Assembly: GCA_037074615.1 (NCBI GenBank)
Contig: CM073538.1
Location: forward strand, 19,710,568 to 19,774,567
Origin: Leucaena leucocephala
Taxonomy: Eukaryota > Streptophyta > Magnoliopsida > Fabales > Fabaceae
Length of the DNA stretch: 64,000 nucleotides
Reading direction: 5' to 3'
Notes under the pieces: generated by a model
Told to the model about the DNA's origin: nothing
What the model saw: only the letters and a program-made list of their open reading frames with translations
The model's database searches: none
Translations under genes and position numbers: made by a program
Part shown: piece after piece, positions 46,921 to 59,499 of the stretch
Position numbering within the stretch: position 1 is the stretch's first letter
How the letters are laid out: each line of letters opens with the position of its first letter

Positions 46921-49900
46921 ATAAGCATAAATCATAATATATATTTGACTTTTACCCTAATTCTAGTTTACAAAAAAATTTAATTGAGATCAAAATTATA
47001 TTTGCAAATGTTAAGGCGAAATGTTTTCTGGCTCTTTCTATGTTGTAGGATCCTAAGAGTGATTGACTGGATTACTGGCTGAACTTCTTGGATCCTTTTT
47101 ATTATTTTCCTCACAACTCATTGGGCTTTCTATTGGATCAAAGACAATGTTCCATTCGTATATTTTTTTTTTATTTAAAAAGAACCTATCGTCCATAAAT
47201 TTAACTGATAAAAAAATAAGACATATAATTATTTGAAACTTGTTCAATCTCTAGAAAGTACCACTTTATTATGGTTTTACTCACAATGCTTGGATAGATA
47301 TTCTAAATCTTGAGTACTTAAATTTACACTGAGAATAATAGATAATTTATCATGCCCGATATTGGTATTGTTTAGGAAAAATGAAGATTTCTCCCTACCT
47401 TTTGATCATAGGTGATCCAATCCCTTTTCAAAAATTTCTTATACCAAAAAAAAAGAAAAAGAAAAGAGCAACAAGTTGCTCTCTTCAATTAACAAAAGAA
47501 TATATATTTACACTTTTTTAAAATATTTTTCGCAACTTTTTTTCCCATTTTTAGAAGTTGGATAACTCATGACAAGTTGCTTTCATGGAGACGTACCTGC
47601 AATTCATTAGGTCATCTTTGTGCTGCTATCTTTGATTTACTCTACTTTACAACGTGGAAAAGTTAAAATAATTAATTGTTTAGAGCTAACTGTTGCTCAT
47701 AATCCATTTTAATTTGTATGCTTTAATTAGAAAAAAGTTATCAGTATAATGGACCTTTAGCACTATTTATTATAGAATTGGTAAACCCATTGTGAACTTC
47801 AAAATCCTACAAAAAGTTTAGCCTTGTGGCTCAATATTAATAATCCTCTCTTTTTAGATGGTAGTTCCTTTAAAATTAAAATATTGAAATATTTTTATAT
47901 ATTTATTATTATATTATATTATTTAGTATAAGCATATAGTAATTTATTTTTTAAAAAAGTTCAAAATGTAATCTTACTATCTACTTATAGATGCGTTAAT
48001 TTCAAGATTGTCAATCAAGATTTGCATCTTCTTGGTTGGAATTCTTTTTTTAATTAAATTGGAGATATTCTCCTGTGCCATTATATTACTTTTGCTTAAT
48101 TGGGCTACTTAGCATAATCATGTTCTAGAAACTTTGAAATTTTAGAAGTGGTATTACGACAACATGCCATATTTTTTTATAGCTAAACATATATATCTAT
48201 ATATTAAAAATAATTTTATTTAAAATATTATTATATATTAAATATAGATATTTTTTATAATAGAAATTTAAATATTAGTTCACTATTTTATGATAAACTA
48301 ATTTCTTTTATTAAACCTAATCACAATTTATCAATAATTCAAATTTTAATTTATCATATTATAAAGAATATTCCGCTAGACCAAGTTCATAGAAATAATA
48401 TAATATGTTTGTATGTACTCATCCGATCCTAAATATATAATTTATTTAACTAATTTATTATATTAAAGAAATTAATTCAGTTAATTATTATAATTTTTTT
48501 TTGTAAAATATCATAATCATATTCTTTAACTCTTTTTCTCATTTTATTACTTGATTATTGTTCACAGAGTATTAATAAGAATAATTTAAGAAAAAATTAA
48601 TAAATTTAAAAAATATATATTATATTTATGAGTAAGATTAACTCTAAATTAATTTTATATTTAGGACTGAATGAGTAATAATTATATGAATAATTAGGTA
48701 CGTTCATAGGATTATTAAAGATGTAATATAAAAAAACTTACATTTTACAGGTTATAGAAAATCTAGTCACGTTGAATTTTATACAAACGAAATGGCGTGT
48801 TATAAATTATATATGAACGTGAAAAATGGATTTTTCTTTTTTTATATATATAAATAGAAAAGTGTGAGTAAATAGTGAGAAAGGACCCACCCTCAAGAGA
48901 TAATTGAACGTAGAATAATAGCAGAGAGAGAAGGAAGAAAGAAAAAGGAGGTGGGGGTTTGCCTTCATTAATTATTCAAAGTTGCGACCAACAAAAACAA
49001 AATGAGAATATTTTAAAAGGAACCTCACTAAGCCATGGACCTGTCATTCCAACCCATCCCCACTAACATCATTTCCTTCTCCTCCTACTTCTCTATTTAG
49101 ACATGCTACTTAATTTAAGGGAAAAAATTCTAAAAAAATTACTACTTAAATTTTAAAACCTTAAATTAAAAATTACTAAAAAAATATGTTATTAGTCAAA
49201 AGTAATCAATAACTTGTATAATAGACAAATTGATTTAGAATTTTAGAATTTATCAATTTTTTGTGTAGTACACGAATTAATATTTTAATTGTTAAATAAT
49301 AATCCTTCTATATTTTAATTTTTTGTTGTTTAATATTTTGGCCATGGATCAAGAAGTTGTTCGCATGGTATTAAAACTTATCAATTTGACAGGTTAGAGT
49401 AATAAATTATGAAACTAATTTAAGAGTTTAGAAGATGTTAATTAGATTTAATTTTATATTTTTTTATCCTTTTATTAAGCTTGAAACAACATTTTTTTTT
49501 AAAAAAAAAAGTAGTAGTCTCTATATATGTTTTAGTAACTTTATTTTGTTAAATTATGTAGGATTTACATATAAATATTCTATTTACTCATAAATTATAA
49601 TATTTTTTATTTAAATATTACTATTTTTAATATACATGTGTATATATAACTGTCTTAACCACCTTAGTGATTAGATTGGTTTTCAGTGCCTTGTAACATA
49701 TCACTCTGCATTTACTAAATTATCTTTGTTTCAATACAATAGTTTAAAGAAAATGCACCATAATCATAAGTGTTTTTTTTTTACTAAGATCAACGGTAAA
49801 ACACACATACTCAAACTTGCAGAAGATCATGGATGTGGGATGGTATTGATGCCATTATGGAATCATGCCACTAGCAATATATTATAGGTAATTAAAGGCA

Positions 49901-51150
49901 TTGTTGAAATTGAAATGGGGACAGTAAATAAAATAAAATAAAAATTATCTAAATTTGATCAAAATATACGAAGAGGGCAATAAGGGGAAATGATAACAGT
50001 AGTTAATTAAGGTTGGGTTCCATTGGTGAAAACTAGTTCAATACCACATAAGAAGACAGAATGATTTTTTTCTATATTACTATATGACTGAATGAAATTT
50101 AAATATTATCATATCTAATTAAATATAATTTTTTTAAATATAATTTATAAATTTATATAAATTTAAATTTAAAATTTCATGATTAAACGATTAAAATTCT
50201 TTTTATTAATAACAACCAATGTTTGTTAATTAGATTCAAATTCTAACTTAAAAAACTGAGTCTCTCACTACATTAAAAAGAAGAGAGAGAAAGGTTGAGA
50301 GAAAAATGATTCCTTTCACACTATACCTAATTTTATACTACTAGTTTAGTTTATCTACACTTATAATTTCTTAATTATTTCCTCTTTTCATTTAAAAAAA
50401 ATCTCATAATTCACTCTATATCAACAAACTTTCATATTTTTTTTATTTAAAAATAATCCAACTTGCATATAATATATTATTATCAAACAGACAAATTCTT
50501 TTAATAAGAAATTAATAAACAAATCTATGATGAATTGACACCTATAAGATTTAGCTACCTTTTGTGTTGTCATTTTATAATGGATAAAAATAAAAATATG
50601 TAATTATCCTAATCAAAGGTGATTTGATGACTCACTAGTTTGCGTTTTAGGTGGGTGAAATATAATTATATACATTTCCTTCATATTATAAAAATTAAAC
50701 AAAAAGTTCACACAAATTCATCCATGATTATTTATTTTCTTAATTTTGTTGTCAATTAACATACAAGTGAAATTAAAAAAAATGTGAAAAAGTATATGTA
50801 ATATATAGTATATTAACCAATAAAATGTAAAAATCAAATTCCAAGAGAAATACTCTTTATTACATCATTATAAAAAAATATTAATTCATTATAGGATACA
50901 ATATATTAGTGAAAATGTCTAATTTTATAAAATGTTTCAGTTTGATATGCTAATTTTATAAAAAAAAATTCAGTCATTTAGCACCGTTATCATTAGATGA
51001 TATTTTTATATTAATTATTATTATTTTAAAAATTAAACTTAATATACCATCGTTTAGTAATATTTTATCAACATTTAAAATTTTATTGTGAACAATTTTT
51101 TAATAGGGTGAGGGTAAAAGACTAAAAAGAGTACTTCTATACATGATATA
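46921..51150. other. Long intergenic stretch, no gene seen
   Basis: Over 4 kb of AT-rich DNA. 48880-49100 is GC-richer and purine-rich on one side, pyrimidine-rich on the other. It may be promoter or UTR debris, but no frame or structure could be supported. Confidence 0.5.
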
Positions 51151-51159
51151 TATATAAAA

Positions 51160-51836
51160 TAGGGTTGAGCAATAGGTGGGGTAGGCTAACCCGATGGTTA
51201 GCTCATGCCCTGCCCATTTTTTTTTTGAGCATGGGCCTTAACATATTTAAAACCCGTATTAAATGGGATAGGCTGAACCCCGTTTGAGCTGTAACAGGCA
51301 TAGACAGCCTGTTGTCAAAGATAAAAATATTTTTCTATTTAAACACATTTGAAATTCTAATAACAATAAGAATAAAACAATAGTGCACACATAATATGCT
51401 TGTTTATCCTAAAATAAAAAAAATAAAATACCATAATCATAACTACAAGTTTATAACCACACAGTTCACAATGCATACATAATATAATCATTCATAATCT
51501 TCATTATTCAATTGGATTATGATTATGTATCATATACATCATATTCACTTGTGATGGTTGTAGATGGAGTTGTATTTACCTCTACAAAGTAAATTTAAAA
51601 AAAATATTTTAGTATGTAATAAAAATAAACTTAAATAAATATAATACAATAAATTAAATAATCAATTAATAAAAAATATATAGACGGGCTATGAGCTGTC
51701 TGAAGCCCGCATATCTTACTATTTTAATCCATTTAAACCCGCCTATTATGGGCCTATTTTAAGCAAGTTTAAACAATTAAAATGGCGTTAGGTTACAGAC
51801 GAATATACTAGGCTATGGGTACTTTACTCATCCCTA
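51160..51836. mobile_element. hAT-type MITE, 677 bp
   Basis: Ends are TAGGGTTGAGCAATAGGTGG on the left and, inverted, TAGGGATGAGTAAAGTACCC on the right, the TAGGG start typical of hAT elements. Flanking 8-mers ATATAAAA (51152-51159) and TTATAAAG (51837-51844) agree at 6 of 8 positions, as expected for an aged 8-bp target duplication. It has no transposase. Confidence 0.75.
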
Positions 51837-52536
51837 TTATAAAGTAGTGAGATTTATTTAAAATAAATCATGTGAATATAAAACTAGCTCAAAATCTACT
51901 GCTATTATAATATAAAATCTAGAAGATATTATCTAAAAATGAAAAAGCATTCTCAGTTAAATTAGTGCTCCACAACAAAGTGCCTTTTCCATTAATTGCT
52001 AACCCTTTCATATTATAAGAATTAATAGATCGTGGGGAAGTATGATAGCTAATTAACTTTCTATATTGATATTGATGGTTTTACTTCCATTGATTTGATT
52101 GAATGGTTTCCCACACACGTGTGATTATGAATTGTACTTCATTCATACTTCTGATATTTGCAATTTGCAAGTTTCAAATTTAAATTTCTTTGTTAAAATA
52201 TGTTTAACATGAAATGTGTGTGTCACATAAAGATTGAAACTGAGTGTTTTTATTTACTTGTGTTATGTCAGTATTCTCAAAGTGTTTTTATTTTTATTTT
52301 AAAATTAAATATGAATCCTCATATATTGTATGATGGTCTTAAACTCAGATATTAAACTTTAGAGGGACAATAATAATAAAGTTTGGGCAATAAAGATGAA
52401 GATATTGAGATAGATATATGACTATATAAAAAATATTATTATGAACAATCATGTAAGAGAAAGAGTAGGAGTGACACTCGTTGAAGAAAAATTATAAAAA
52501 ATCATTTTGAGGTAGTTTAAACATGTATAAAAAATT

Positions 52537-52667
52537 GGGAAAATGACATCTAAGTCCCATAGAAGGTATACAATGTCAAAAAAGTCTCAAGAAATGACAT
52601 AATTAATGTCAAGTCCCATGAGACATCATATGAATTTTTTCTAATTGTAAAAAGATATAATTGTCCC
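52537..52667. repeat. Left terminal inverted repeat of the MULE
   Basis: Pairs with 55827-55956. Shared blocks include AAAATGACAT, TCCCAT.GAAG, GACAAAAAAGTC-like, ATAATT.ATTTCAA-like and TTTTTTCTA.TT.TAAAAAGA. Confidence 0.8.
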
Positions 52668-52922
52668 TGAGACTAAAATTTTCCCTTTCCTTTCTCTTTC
52701 TTGTAATCCCTCCTCATTAGTATCAGGACTCTCTCTCTCTTCATTTGACCAACCCAATCTCCTCTCTGTCTCTCTATAATTGTTGCTCAGATTCTCTTGT
52801 TGTCGTACCCTCCTTCTCTTTCCCTTTCTCCGACGTTTTAGAAGGATTCTGCTGAAATTTAATTTATTATATAAATCAACTATTCACTGGACCACTTTGA
52901 CCACTGACATTTTTTTCATAAG

Positions 52923-53923
52923 GCGCCTGAGCTGCATGCAGAAATACATAAGCATGGATTTGGAGAGAAGGTAGCGGGGCAGCTGGACCTTCAACTTCGT
53001 CGAGTGCAAAGATATTTCTTAAAACTTGGTATTGTGTCGTATCAGGTTTTTTAGTTAATGTTTCAGACATGCGGTTATTCTTTTCCTCTCTTGACTTCTG
53101 AGTAGTATAGGTTTGGGTTCTAATAAATCAGTTTTACACTGAGATTTATTAATTTAAGTTTAAACACATGTTCATCTAATTAATATTTCATACCTGGCTA
53201 CTTGCATAGACACAATGGGTTTTTTCCTAAGGCTGTAAGAGATGCTTTTAAATAGAATTCATTCACTTATTTCTTGAAAAATGATTTGTAAACTGTCATG
53301 TTTTCTTCCTTGTAGAATAACTTTGTATTTTTATTTTGGTGAAGAATGAAGACAATGATTCGTTTAATGTATATAATTGAATGGAATGGACTAAAAAGAA
53401 TATAAACTTTTGAGTAACTATTAGACATAATAGACATTGCTAATAAATTAAAGAAAATTAATCTCTCTATTTTTTCCCTTAGTCCGATTTTTCTTTCTTA
53501 TAAAACTTAGGCTAAGAAATGTCATTTTAGATTTAAGCTTTCAACCAAATAGCGAATAGAATTTGTTCTATTTGTTCACATCATTCCCCCTTCAGTTACC
53601 TTCTTAATTTGTGGATTCTGGTGGTAGGTTCACCCAGGAATAAATTTGATTGAATACATAAAATCTTATTTCTTTTTCATACTTGTTATTCGCGTTTGAG
53701 ATGGATTGAATTGACATCTGGTTTAGTTAAAAACCTGTTATGGATCTTTTAAGAAAATAATTAATTTTGCTTCCCTGATCGATTTCATTACTTGCAGACT
53801 CAAAAGAAAAAGAAGAGCAGTGATCTGAAGTATGACATTCTTGGTTGGGTAATTCTGGCTGTTAGTATTGTTGCGTGGGTTGGATTTGTAAAATTGTATC
53901 CACCTCCTCCTCTAGATAAGTAG
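52923..53923 (+). CDS. Captured gene fragment: two exons, 82 aa, C-terminal membrane anchor
   Basis: Exon 52923-53045 follows an AG acceptor and reads APELHAEIHKHGFGEKVAGQ, then LDLQLRRVQRYFLKLGIVSY and Q, ending at a GT donor. Exon 53798-53923 follows TTGCAG and reads TQKKKKSSDLKYDILGWVIL, then AVSIVAWVGFVKLYPPPPLD and K, before TAG. Phases match. The second exon has a Lys-rich patch followed by one membrane span of about 18 residues (ILGWVILAVSIVAWVGFV), so the source protein was probably tail-anchored. There is no in-frame ATG in the first exon, so the start must lie further upstream or is missing. The pyrimidine-rich 52680-52860 could be a captured 5' UTR. I do not recognise the protein family. 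It may be transcribed, but that is not shown. Confidence 0.55.
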
Positions 53924-54223
53924 TCTGATATAGTCATCTGAATATCATTTCTTTGTATTAATTTCAGTATGTTCTCCTGTTTTCTTATTTGACAATGATG
54001 CAATTGTGGAGTTATTTGATAAATATGAAGATTTTGCATATTTTTTATCTGCAGTTCAGTCTGTTGCAGGCGGATACTAGCCAAGAGAATAATGTTTATT
54101 TCTTACTTCCTATTGTACCTTTTGTAATGACTAATTTTAAGTTTGATAGTACTTAGCTTTCATTCAACTTTGATCCATGTGCAAAGTAATGGTGGTTTGC
54201 TCATTTCCTGTTTCTATTCACAG

Positions 54224-54362
54224 GTGATGACTATGGCTGCCAAGGCATTGGTTCAAGATGAAAAAGGAAATAACTTGTTCTGTCAGAAGACACATCTTTT
54301 CTGCATATTTCATGGGGAAGATGTTAGCTCGTGCAAGTGGCAAAGAGCCTAGACATCAGAAG
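54224..54362 (+). pseudogene. Second exon-like fragment inside the MULE
   Basis: After TTCACAG the frame reads VMTMAAKALVQDEKGNN. A frame slip is then needed to reach HIFSAYFMGKMLARASGKEP, which looks like coding sequence of an unidentified gene. It is probably another captured piece with an indel. A further short exon-like stretch (TTCAGTCTGTTGCAGGCGG after CTGCAG) lies at about 54053-54095. Confidence 0.4.
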
Positions 54363-55004
54363 AAAAAATTTACTAACCTAAGTATTTTTTACTGTGAAAT
54401 TTACAAACAATATATGTAATTGAATGCTTTTGAAGAAATGTCAAGTTTTTAAGTTGTTGCAGAAAGAATGTTGTCATGTTGAATAAGTAGATGTTGTATT
54501 TCTTGTCAAGTTCAACAAATGCATCAAACTCAATAATATATTGAGGAATATTAACAACTGAATCAATAAGAAATGATAACCCCGTGGTGAAGGAATGACA
54601 ACTGTACCGCATATAATAACAACTTCCCAACGACAGCACAAACAACAACTATACTAATTGACAACAACTACTTTATTGAATATAACATCCCAACCAGTAC
54701 CACTTGACAACAAAATGTTAACAAAATAATAAAGTTAGCACTTCTCTTACATAATCATTATATGAGTGGTTGAGTTGTTAATAATTTGTGTCTAGTATAA
54801 GTTGTCATTACTTATAGTTGAATTGTAACATCAAGCCAAAGTTTACTATAGCTATATACTCTCACTTAAACGTATTACTAATAATCTTACTTTGCTTATA
54901 TATATATGTTTAGTTCAACTTCGTGGTCTTTTAAAATCCATTAAATATTTTTCTTTGGTGAAAGAGAATTTGGTTGCTAATTTAATTTACTTTACAATAA
55001 ACCC

Positions 55005-55690
55005 CATCAGCTGCAACTAATAACCCCATCAGCTGCAACTAACAACCCCATCAGCTGCACTTACAACTCCAGCACCTGCAATAATAACCCCAGCGCCTAA
55101 AATAACAACTCCAACACCTGCAACTAATAACCCCAGTCCCTACAACTAACAACCCCATCACCTGTACTAAAAACTCCATCAACTACAACTACAACTCCAT
55201 CAGCTACACTTACAACCCCAGCACCTACAATAACAACCCCAGCGCCTGAAATAACAATCCAAACACTTGCAACTAACAACCCTAGCCTCTGCAACTAGAA
55301 CCTTATCACCTGCACTAAGAACCCTATCAGCTGCAACTAATAACCCCATCAATTGCACTAACAACCCCAGTACCTGCACTAACAACCCCAGCGCTTGAAA
55401 TAACAATCTCAGCACCTGCAACTCAAAACCCCAGCCCCTGTAACTAAGAACCACATCACCTACACTAAGAACCCTATCAGCTGCAACTAATAACCATATC
55501 AACTGCACTAACAACCCCAACACCTGCACTAACAACCCCAGTGCCTGAAATAAACACCCTAACCCTTGCAACTAAGAACCTTATCACCTGCACTAAGAAC
55601 CCCATTAGCTGCAACTTATAACCCCAGCGCCTGAAATAACAACCCTAGCACCTGCAACTAATAGCCCATCGCTGCACTAACAACCCCAGC
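55005..55690. repeat. Minisatellite, 21-22-bp unit, about 31 copies
   Basis: Imperfect tandem units of the type AACAACCCCAGCACCTGCACT. Most are 21 bp, and some 22-bp units shift the frame. In the plus frame the 21-bp unit encodes a 7-residue Thr-Thr-Pro-Ala-Pro-Ala-x repeat like that of arabinogalactan or proline-rich cell-wall proteins, but 22-bp units and stops prevent a long plus-strand reading frame. It lies entirely inside the MULE. Confidence 0.85.
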
Positions 55691-55826
55691 CACGATGATG
55701 AGTAAACCTACCTGCGAACACACTTGGGAGCCATCTATGACCAGTAATAGTGTTATTACTGTTCTCTTATTTCATAGCAAAGCGCGCCAACTCTCATTTC
55801 TTCTTTAATATTTTTTTATTTCACAA

Positions 55827-55956
55827 GGTCATTTAATTCTTTTTATAACTAGAAAAAAATCATGTGAGATTCCATGTGATTTGAAATGAATTATAGCATT
55901 TAGTGGGACTTTTTTGTCATTCAATTGCTTCCATGGGACCCATATGTCATTTTCTC
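55827..55956. repeat. Right terminal inverted repeat of the MULE
   Basis: Inverse of 52537-52667. The outermost bases on plus are TGTCATTTTCTC. Confidence 0.8.
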
Positions 55957-56229
55957 AAAAAAAAATTGTTAGAGGTGCTTATAAGAATGATAGATTAGAC
56001 GTTATAAAATTATCTAAAAAATAATAAATAAAGATTGAAAAGAATGTTTAATAAAGTTATTGAATGTGATATTTTAATTAACAATCTATCTAAATATTTA
56101 ATTATTGATATGGTACAATGACTTTATATGATTTATATAGCCGATTTTACCTAATGAGATAAAACTTGTTGTTACTTTTTTTAAATTTGAATATTATGAG
56201 TAAATTTTTAAATGAATGTGGAGGGTGTT

Positions 56230-56700
56230 TTATATGGCTCAAATTTGAATTTATAGCAGTTACGGGGGTTGAGTCTATTTTATATTAAAAATAGGCGGGT
56301 TCAGGTTGGCATTTTGTCAGCCCCCTCCTAGCCCGCTAGCAGCTATTTTTTTAAATTATTAATATTATTAATTATTTTACTTAAATATTACTTTAAATAT
56401 GCCCATTATCATATACTAGTAAAGATGATTACTTATTTATTGATATGTGTTATAATATTATAATTGATTAATATTATATTAATATTTATTTAAATTTATA
56501 ATTATAAAATTTGATATTTTTTTATAAAAATTAAGAATTTTTAATAATATAATGTTAGAAATTTTTTATTAATATTTTAAAATTTTAAAAATATTAAAAA
56601 TTTAAAAAAAGATGGTAAGTAAAGGGTTGACTCGTGCTGATATTTCGCTAGCTCGTTTTGATGCGAGTTATACCACAAATTAAGGTGGATTGGCTGTTTT
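56230..56700. mobile_element. Non-autonomous repeat, family C copy 2
   Basis: Shares with 40945-41460 the order GGCGGGTTCAGGTTGGCAT-type end, AGCCCGCTAGC, TTTTTTAAATTATTAATATTATT, TTTTACTTAAATATTA.TTTAAAT, TAATATTAT.TTAATATTTATTTA and ATTATAAAATTTGATATTTTTTTATAAAAA. Same orientation, exact ends not defined. Confidence 0.6.
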
Positions 56701-57484
56701 TCTACCTCTATTGAAATTAACATTAAATATAGGGTATCCCAATGTAATTATGAAGGGGAAAAAAAGGAAGTGGAGAATGTGGACTTAGAGGGAGGCAGCT
56801 ATTTGGTGTGTGCAGATATGGTAAAGGCAAAAGGATAGCAAAAGAGATTTGGATTCCTAATCAAAAGTTTGTTCGAAAGTTGTGCGCAAAGACAAATTTT
56901 GCATAAAAATAAAACATAATTGTGAAATGCCAAAACCTTTTGTAATTTATTAGTAGCATTGTTAATTATAAAGGTTAAAAATAGGCTGCCTAATAATCTA
57001 CGCTTTTTCACTTTTTAAATTCATAGGTTAGATCATATCCATTGTATTCTTAATTAGTTTTGGTGGCATATGACCTATTTGATCGTTTTAAAAATGATTT
57101 CTCATTCTTCATAGTCTCACACACGCCTGCCTTTCCCCTTTAAGGCCTATCCCTATGATAAGTCGGTACCACTTTCTTTTTAATATATATTTATAAAATA
57201 TAATAATATTATTAAAATAAAACTCTAAGGGCTAAAATATTCTGGTCATAAAGCCTTAATAATAAAATTTAAAAAAAATGCAGGACACAGAGTGGCCTAA
57301 GAGGTTCTTAAGGGAAAAAGAGAGTATTTTATAAGATAAACTATTGAAGTGTTCTTGGAAGGCTAATCTTACTAGAGGTCATTGAATAAGTGTATATGTA
57401 GCTGAGGGTTAGAACTTAGGCAACTAGTGAGTTATAATAAGATAATGAGAGTGAAATATTATAAAAAAAATCATTAAAATAAAA

Positions 57485-57862
57485 ATATTAAGGTATAGGT
57501 TTAGTCTTTTAAATTTATATTAAATTTGGTCAATTTATTTTTTTTAAAATTTATAAAATATATTGTTATTTTATTAATCTTAACATTGTTAGATTTATTT
57601 AGTACAAAATATTAACTCAATAAATTTAAATAATAATTATACAATTAAATAGTACTAAAGCATGTTTAAATTTTGAAGTTGAAATATAAAAATAATTTAT
57701 TAAAAAACTTAAAATTTAAATATATTTTGTTAGTATTTAAGCCTAAAATTATGATTTAAATTTATTAAGTTGACGTTGCTAAACAAATTAAAAATATATT
57801 TTATAAATTTAAAGAATTAAATTAAAATTTGATATAAATTTATGGAATTAAATGTATACTTT
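57485..57862. repeat. AT-rich foldback repeat, family A copy 3
   Basis: Outer arms AAGGTATAGGTTTAGTC, TTTAAATTTATATTAAATTT and the inverse TTTGATATAAATTTATGGAA, TTAAATGTATACTTT. The inner part TTAACATTGTTAGATTTATTTAG is mirrored by AAGTTGACGTTGCTAAAC-like words. Confidence 0.6.
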
Positions 57863-58927
57863 ATTCAGATAAAAATATTTAAGGGTAGCTCGAGTTTAGC
57901 TCATTTTTTAGGATTTTTAAGCATAAGTTAGAGAACTCATTTTCTCCCTCTTTTTTCTCATTTTTTTTTTAAAACACTCGACCAATTAAAAAATATGGGA
58001 AAATAATATTGCCACTGATCGGATCTGAATTCTTGGCTCTAGTACTACCCAGATTCTTATTAAATATATAGTCTGACTTTTTTTTTTTAATTTGATACCC
58101 GTAATGCCTATGGAACATGGGAGTAAGTAAACGTTTAAAAAATGAAGAAAGATGCGTGGTATTTATTTTCCACAATGCCGGTGCATTTTTTAATAGTAAT
58201 AATTAAATATTCTCTATTTTAAAAATAATAATTCTCTATTGTTGGGATTCTGCACCCTGTCATTTATTTCTTGGAATATTACACGATGCCAACAGCTAAT
58301 GTTTCACTAATGTAAATTCTATTACTATCTTTTTCTCTTCTGCTTCCAGAATAATAGTAATAAGGATGAACTTTATTTTTGAAATTTAAAATATTATTTA
58401 TATATTCAAAATTGTTGGCAAAAATGATTCAGTATTTGCAATTAAGGTAAAAATAAAATAAATGAGAGATAGGAACATTAAAGGAGAAAAATTGACGACC
58501 AATGAATTGTCACACAGATATTTAAAGTATAAATTTAAAATAATCAAATTTATTTTATTATAATATATTACTCATCCTGTCTTTAATATATAATCTAATT
58601 AGAGAATTGATATTAGTAATAAATATAAGACTCTTTTCTCATATCTATCAACTTCTTTTCAAATTAATTTTATTAATACCCACTCAATAATAATCAAATA
58701 AAAGAAGGGAATATAATTAAAAAAATAATTATAATATTTTTTTAAAAAATATACCATAATAATTAAATTAATTAATTTAATTATATTTAATTAAATACGT
58801 CATATATTTGTAATAGAAATGATTGATTTTTATTATTTAATATTTTTTATAAAAAAATTAGTATAGTTTTTCATTTCAAAAAGTCTTAAATTACTAAGAT
58901 ATAGATGTCACAACAATATCTATATGG

Positions 58928-59080
58928 ATAAAATATAAGTTTAGTTATTTAAATTTATATTAAATTAAATTAGTTTTTTTTAATTTATAAAATATATTTT
59001 TAATTATTTAATATTAACATTGTTAATCTAATTAACAGAAAATATTGAGTCAATAATTTTAAATGATGATTTTTCAATAT
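58928..59080. repeat. AT-rich foldback repeat, family A, partial copy
   Basis: TAAAATATAAGTTTAGTTA, TTTAAATTTATATTAAAT, TATTAACATTGTTAATC and AAAATATTGAGTCAATAATT match the left part of copy 3. The right half is missing. Confidence 0.5.
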
Positions 59081-59499
59081 TTAAGAAGATAATTAACCAT
59101 CTTGATGATCTTTTAAAATATCATACTCGGTCTTAGTTTAAATTTGTATTAGAAGAAGTGTGATAATGTATAGGCTCTGTTTCACACCCATCTTCACATG
59201 AATTGAATACGGATATATTCTTTAGCCAAATAACAAAAAGGAAAGGGATATATTTAATAATAATTAATAAATATTGCTTCATACTCCATAAAAGATATTT
59301 AAAATAAAAAATGTGAACAAATAATTCTATATTCAGGAGCAAAGGTAATACTTCTTTTTTCTAGCCTCCATACAATTCGCTTGTAGAACATGCCGAGTTT
59401 ATTAAAGTGTTGGATTCCTTTATTAATATTATTTTAAATAAAATCTACCCTTGTTTGTGAAATTAATTAATATAAAAATACCCCATTACCAAAAAGGTA

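Larger units (their letters stand above)
52537..55956. mobile_element. Pack-MULE candidate (Mutator-like element with captured sequence)
   Basis: Bounded by long inverted ends: 52537-52667 (GGGAAAATGACATCTAAGTC...) and 55827-55956, whose complement starts GAGAAAATGACATATGGGTC. The two align over about 130 bp with roughly a quarter of positions changed, the TIR length and GGG/GAG-AAAATGACA start typical of plant MULEs. A-runs next to both ends (AAAAAATT) obscure the expected 9-bp target duplication. The 3.2-kb interior has no transposase. It holds exon-like pieces with splice sites at 52923-53045, 53798-53923 and 54224-54362, and a minisatellite at 55005-55690. Confidence 0.8.

Noticed and set aside
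49020..49080. Segment GACCTGTCATTCCAACCCATC suggesting a miR482/2118-like site
   Set aside because: The match to the miRNA consensus is poor and no stable hairpin with the flanks was found.
55200..55571. 123-codon minus-strand frame rich in Leu/Val/Gly repeats
   Set aside because: It is the antisense reading of the minisatellite. Frame shifts every few units in related copies argue against coding.
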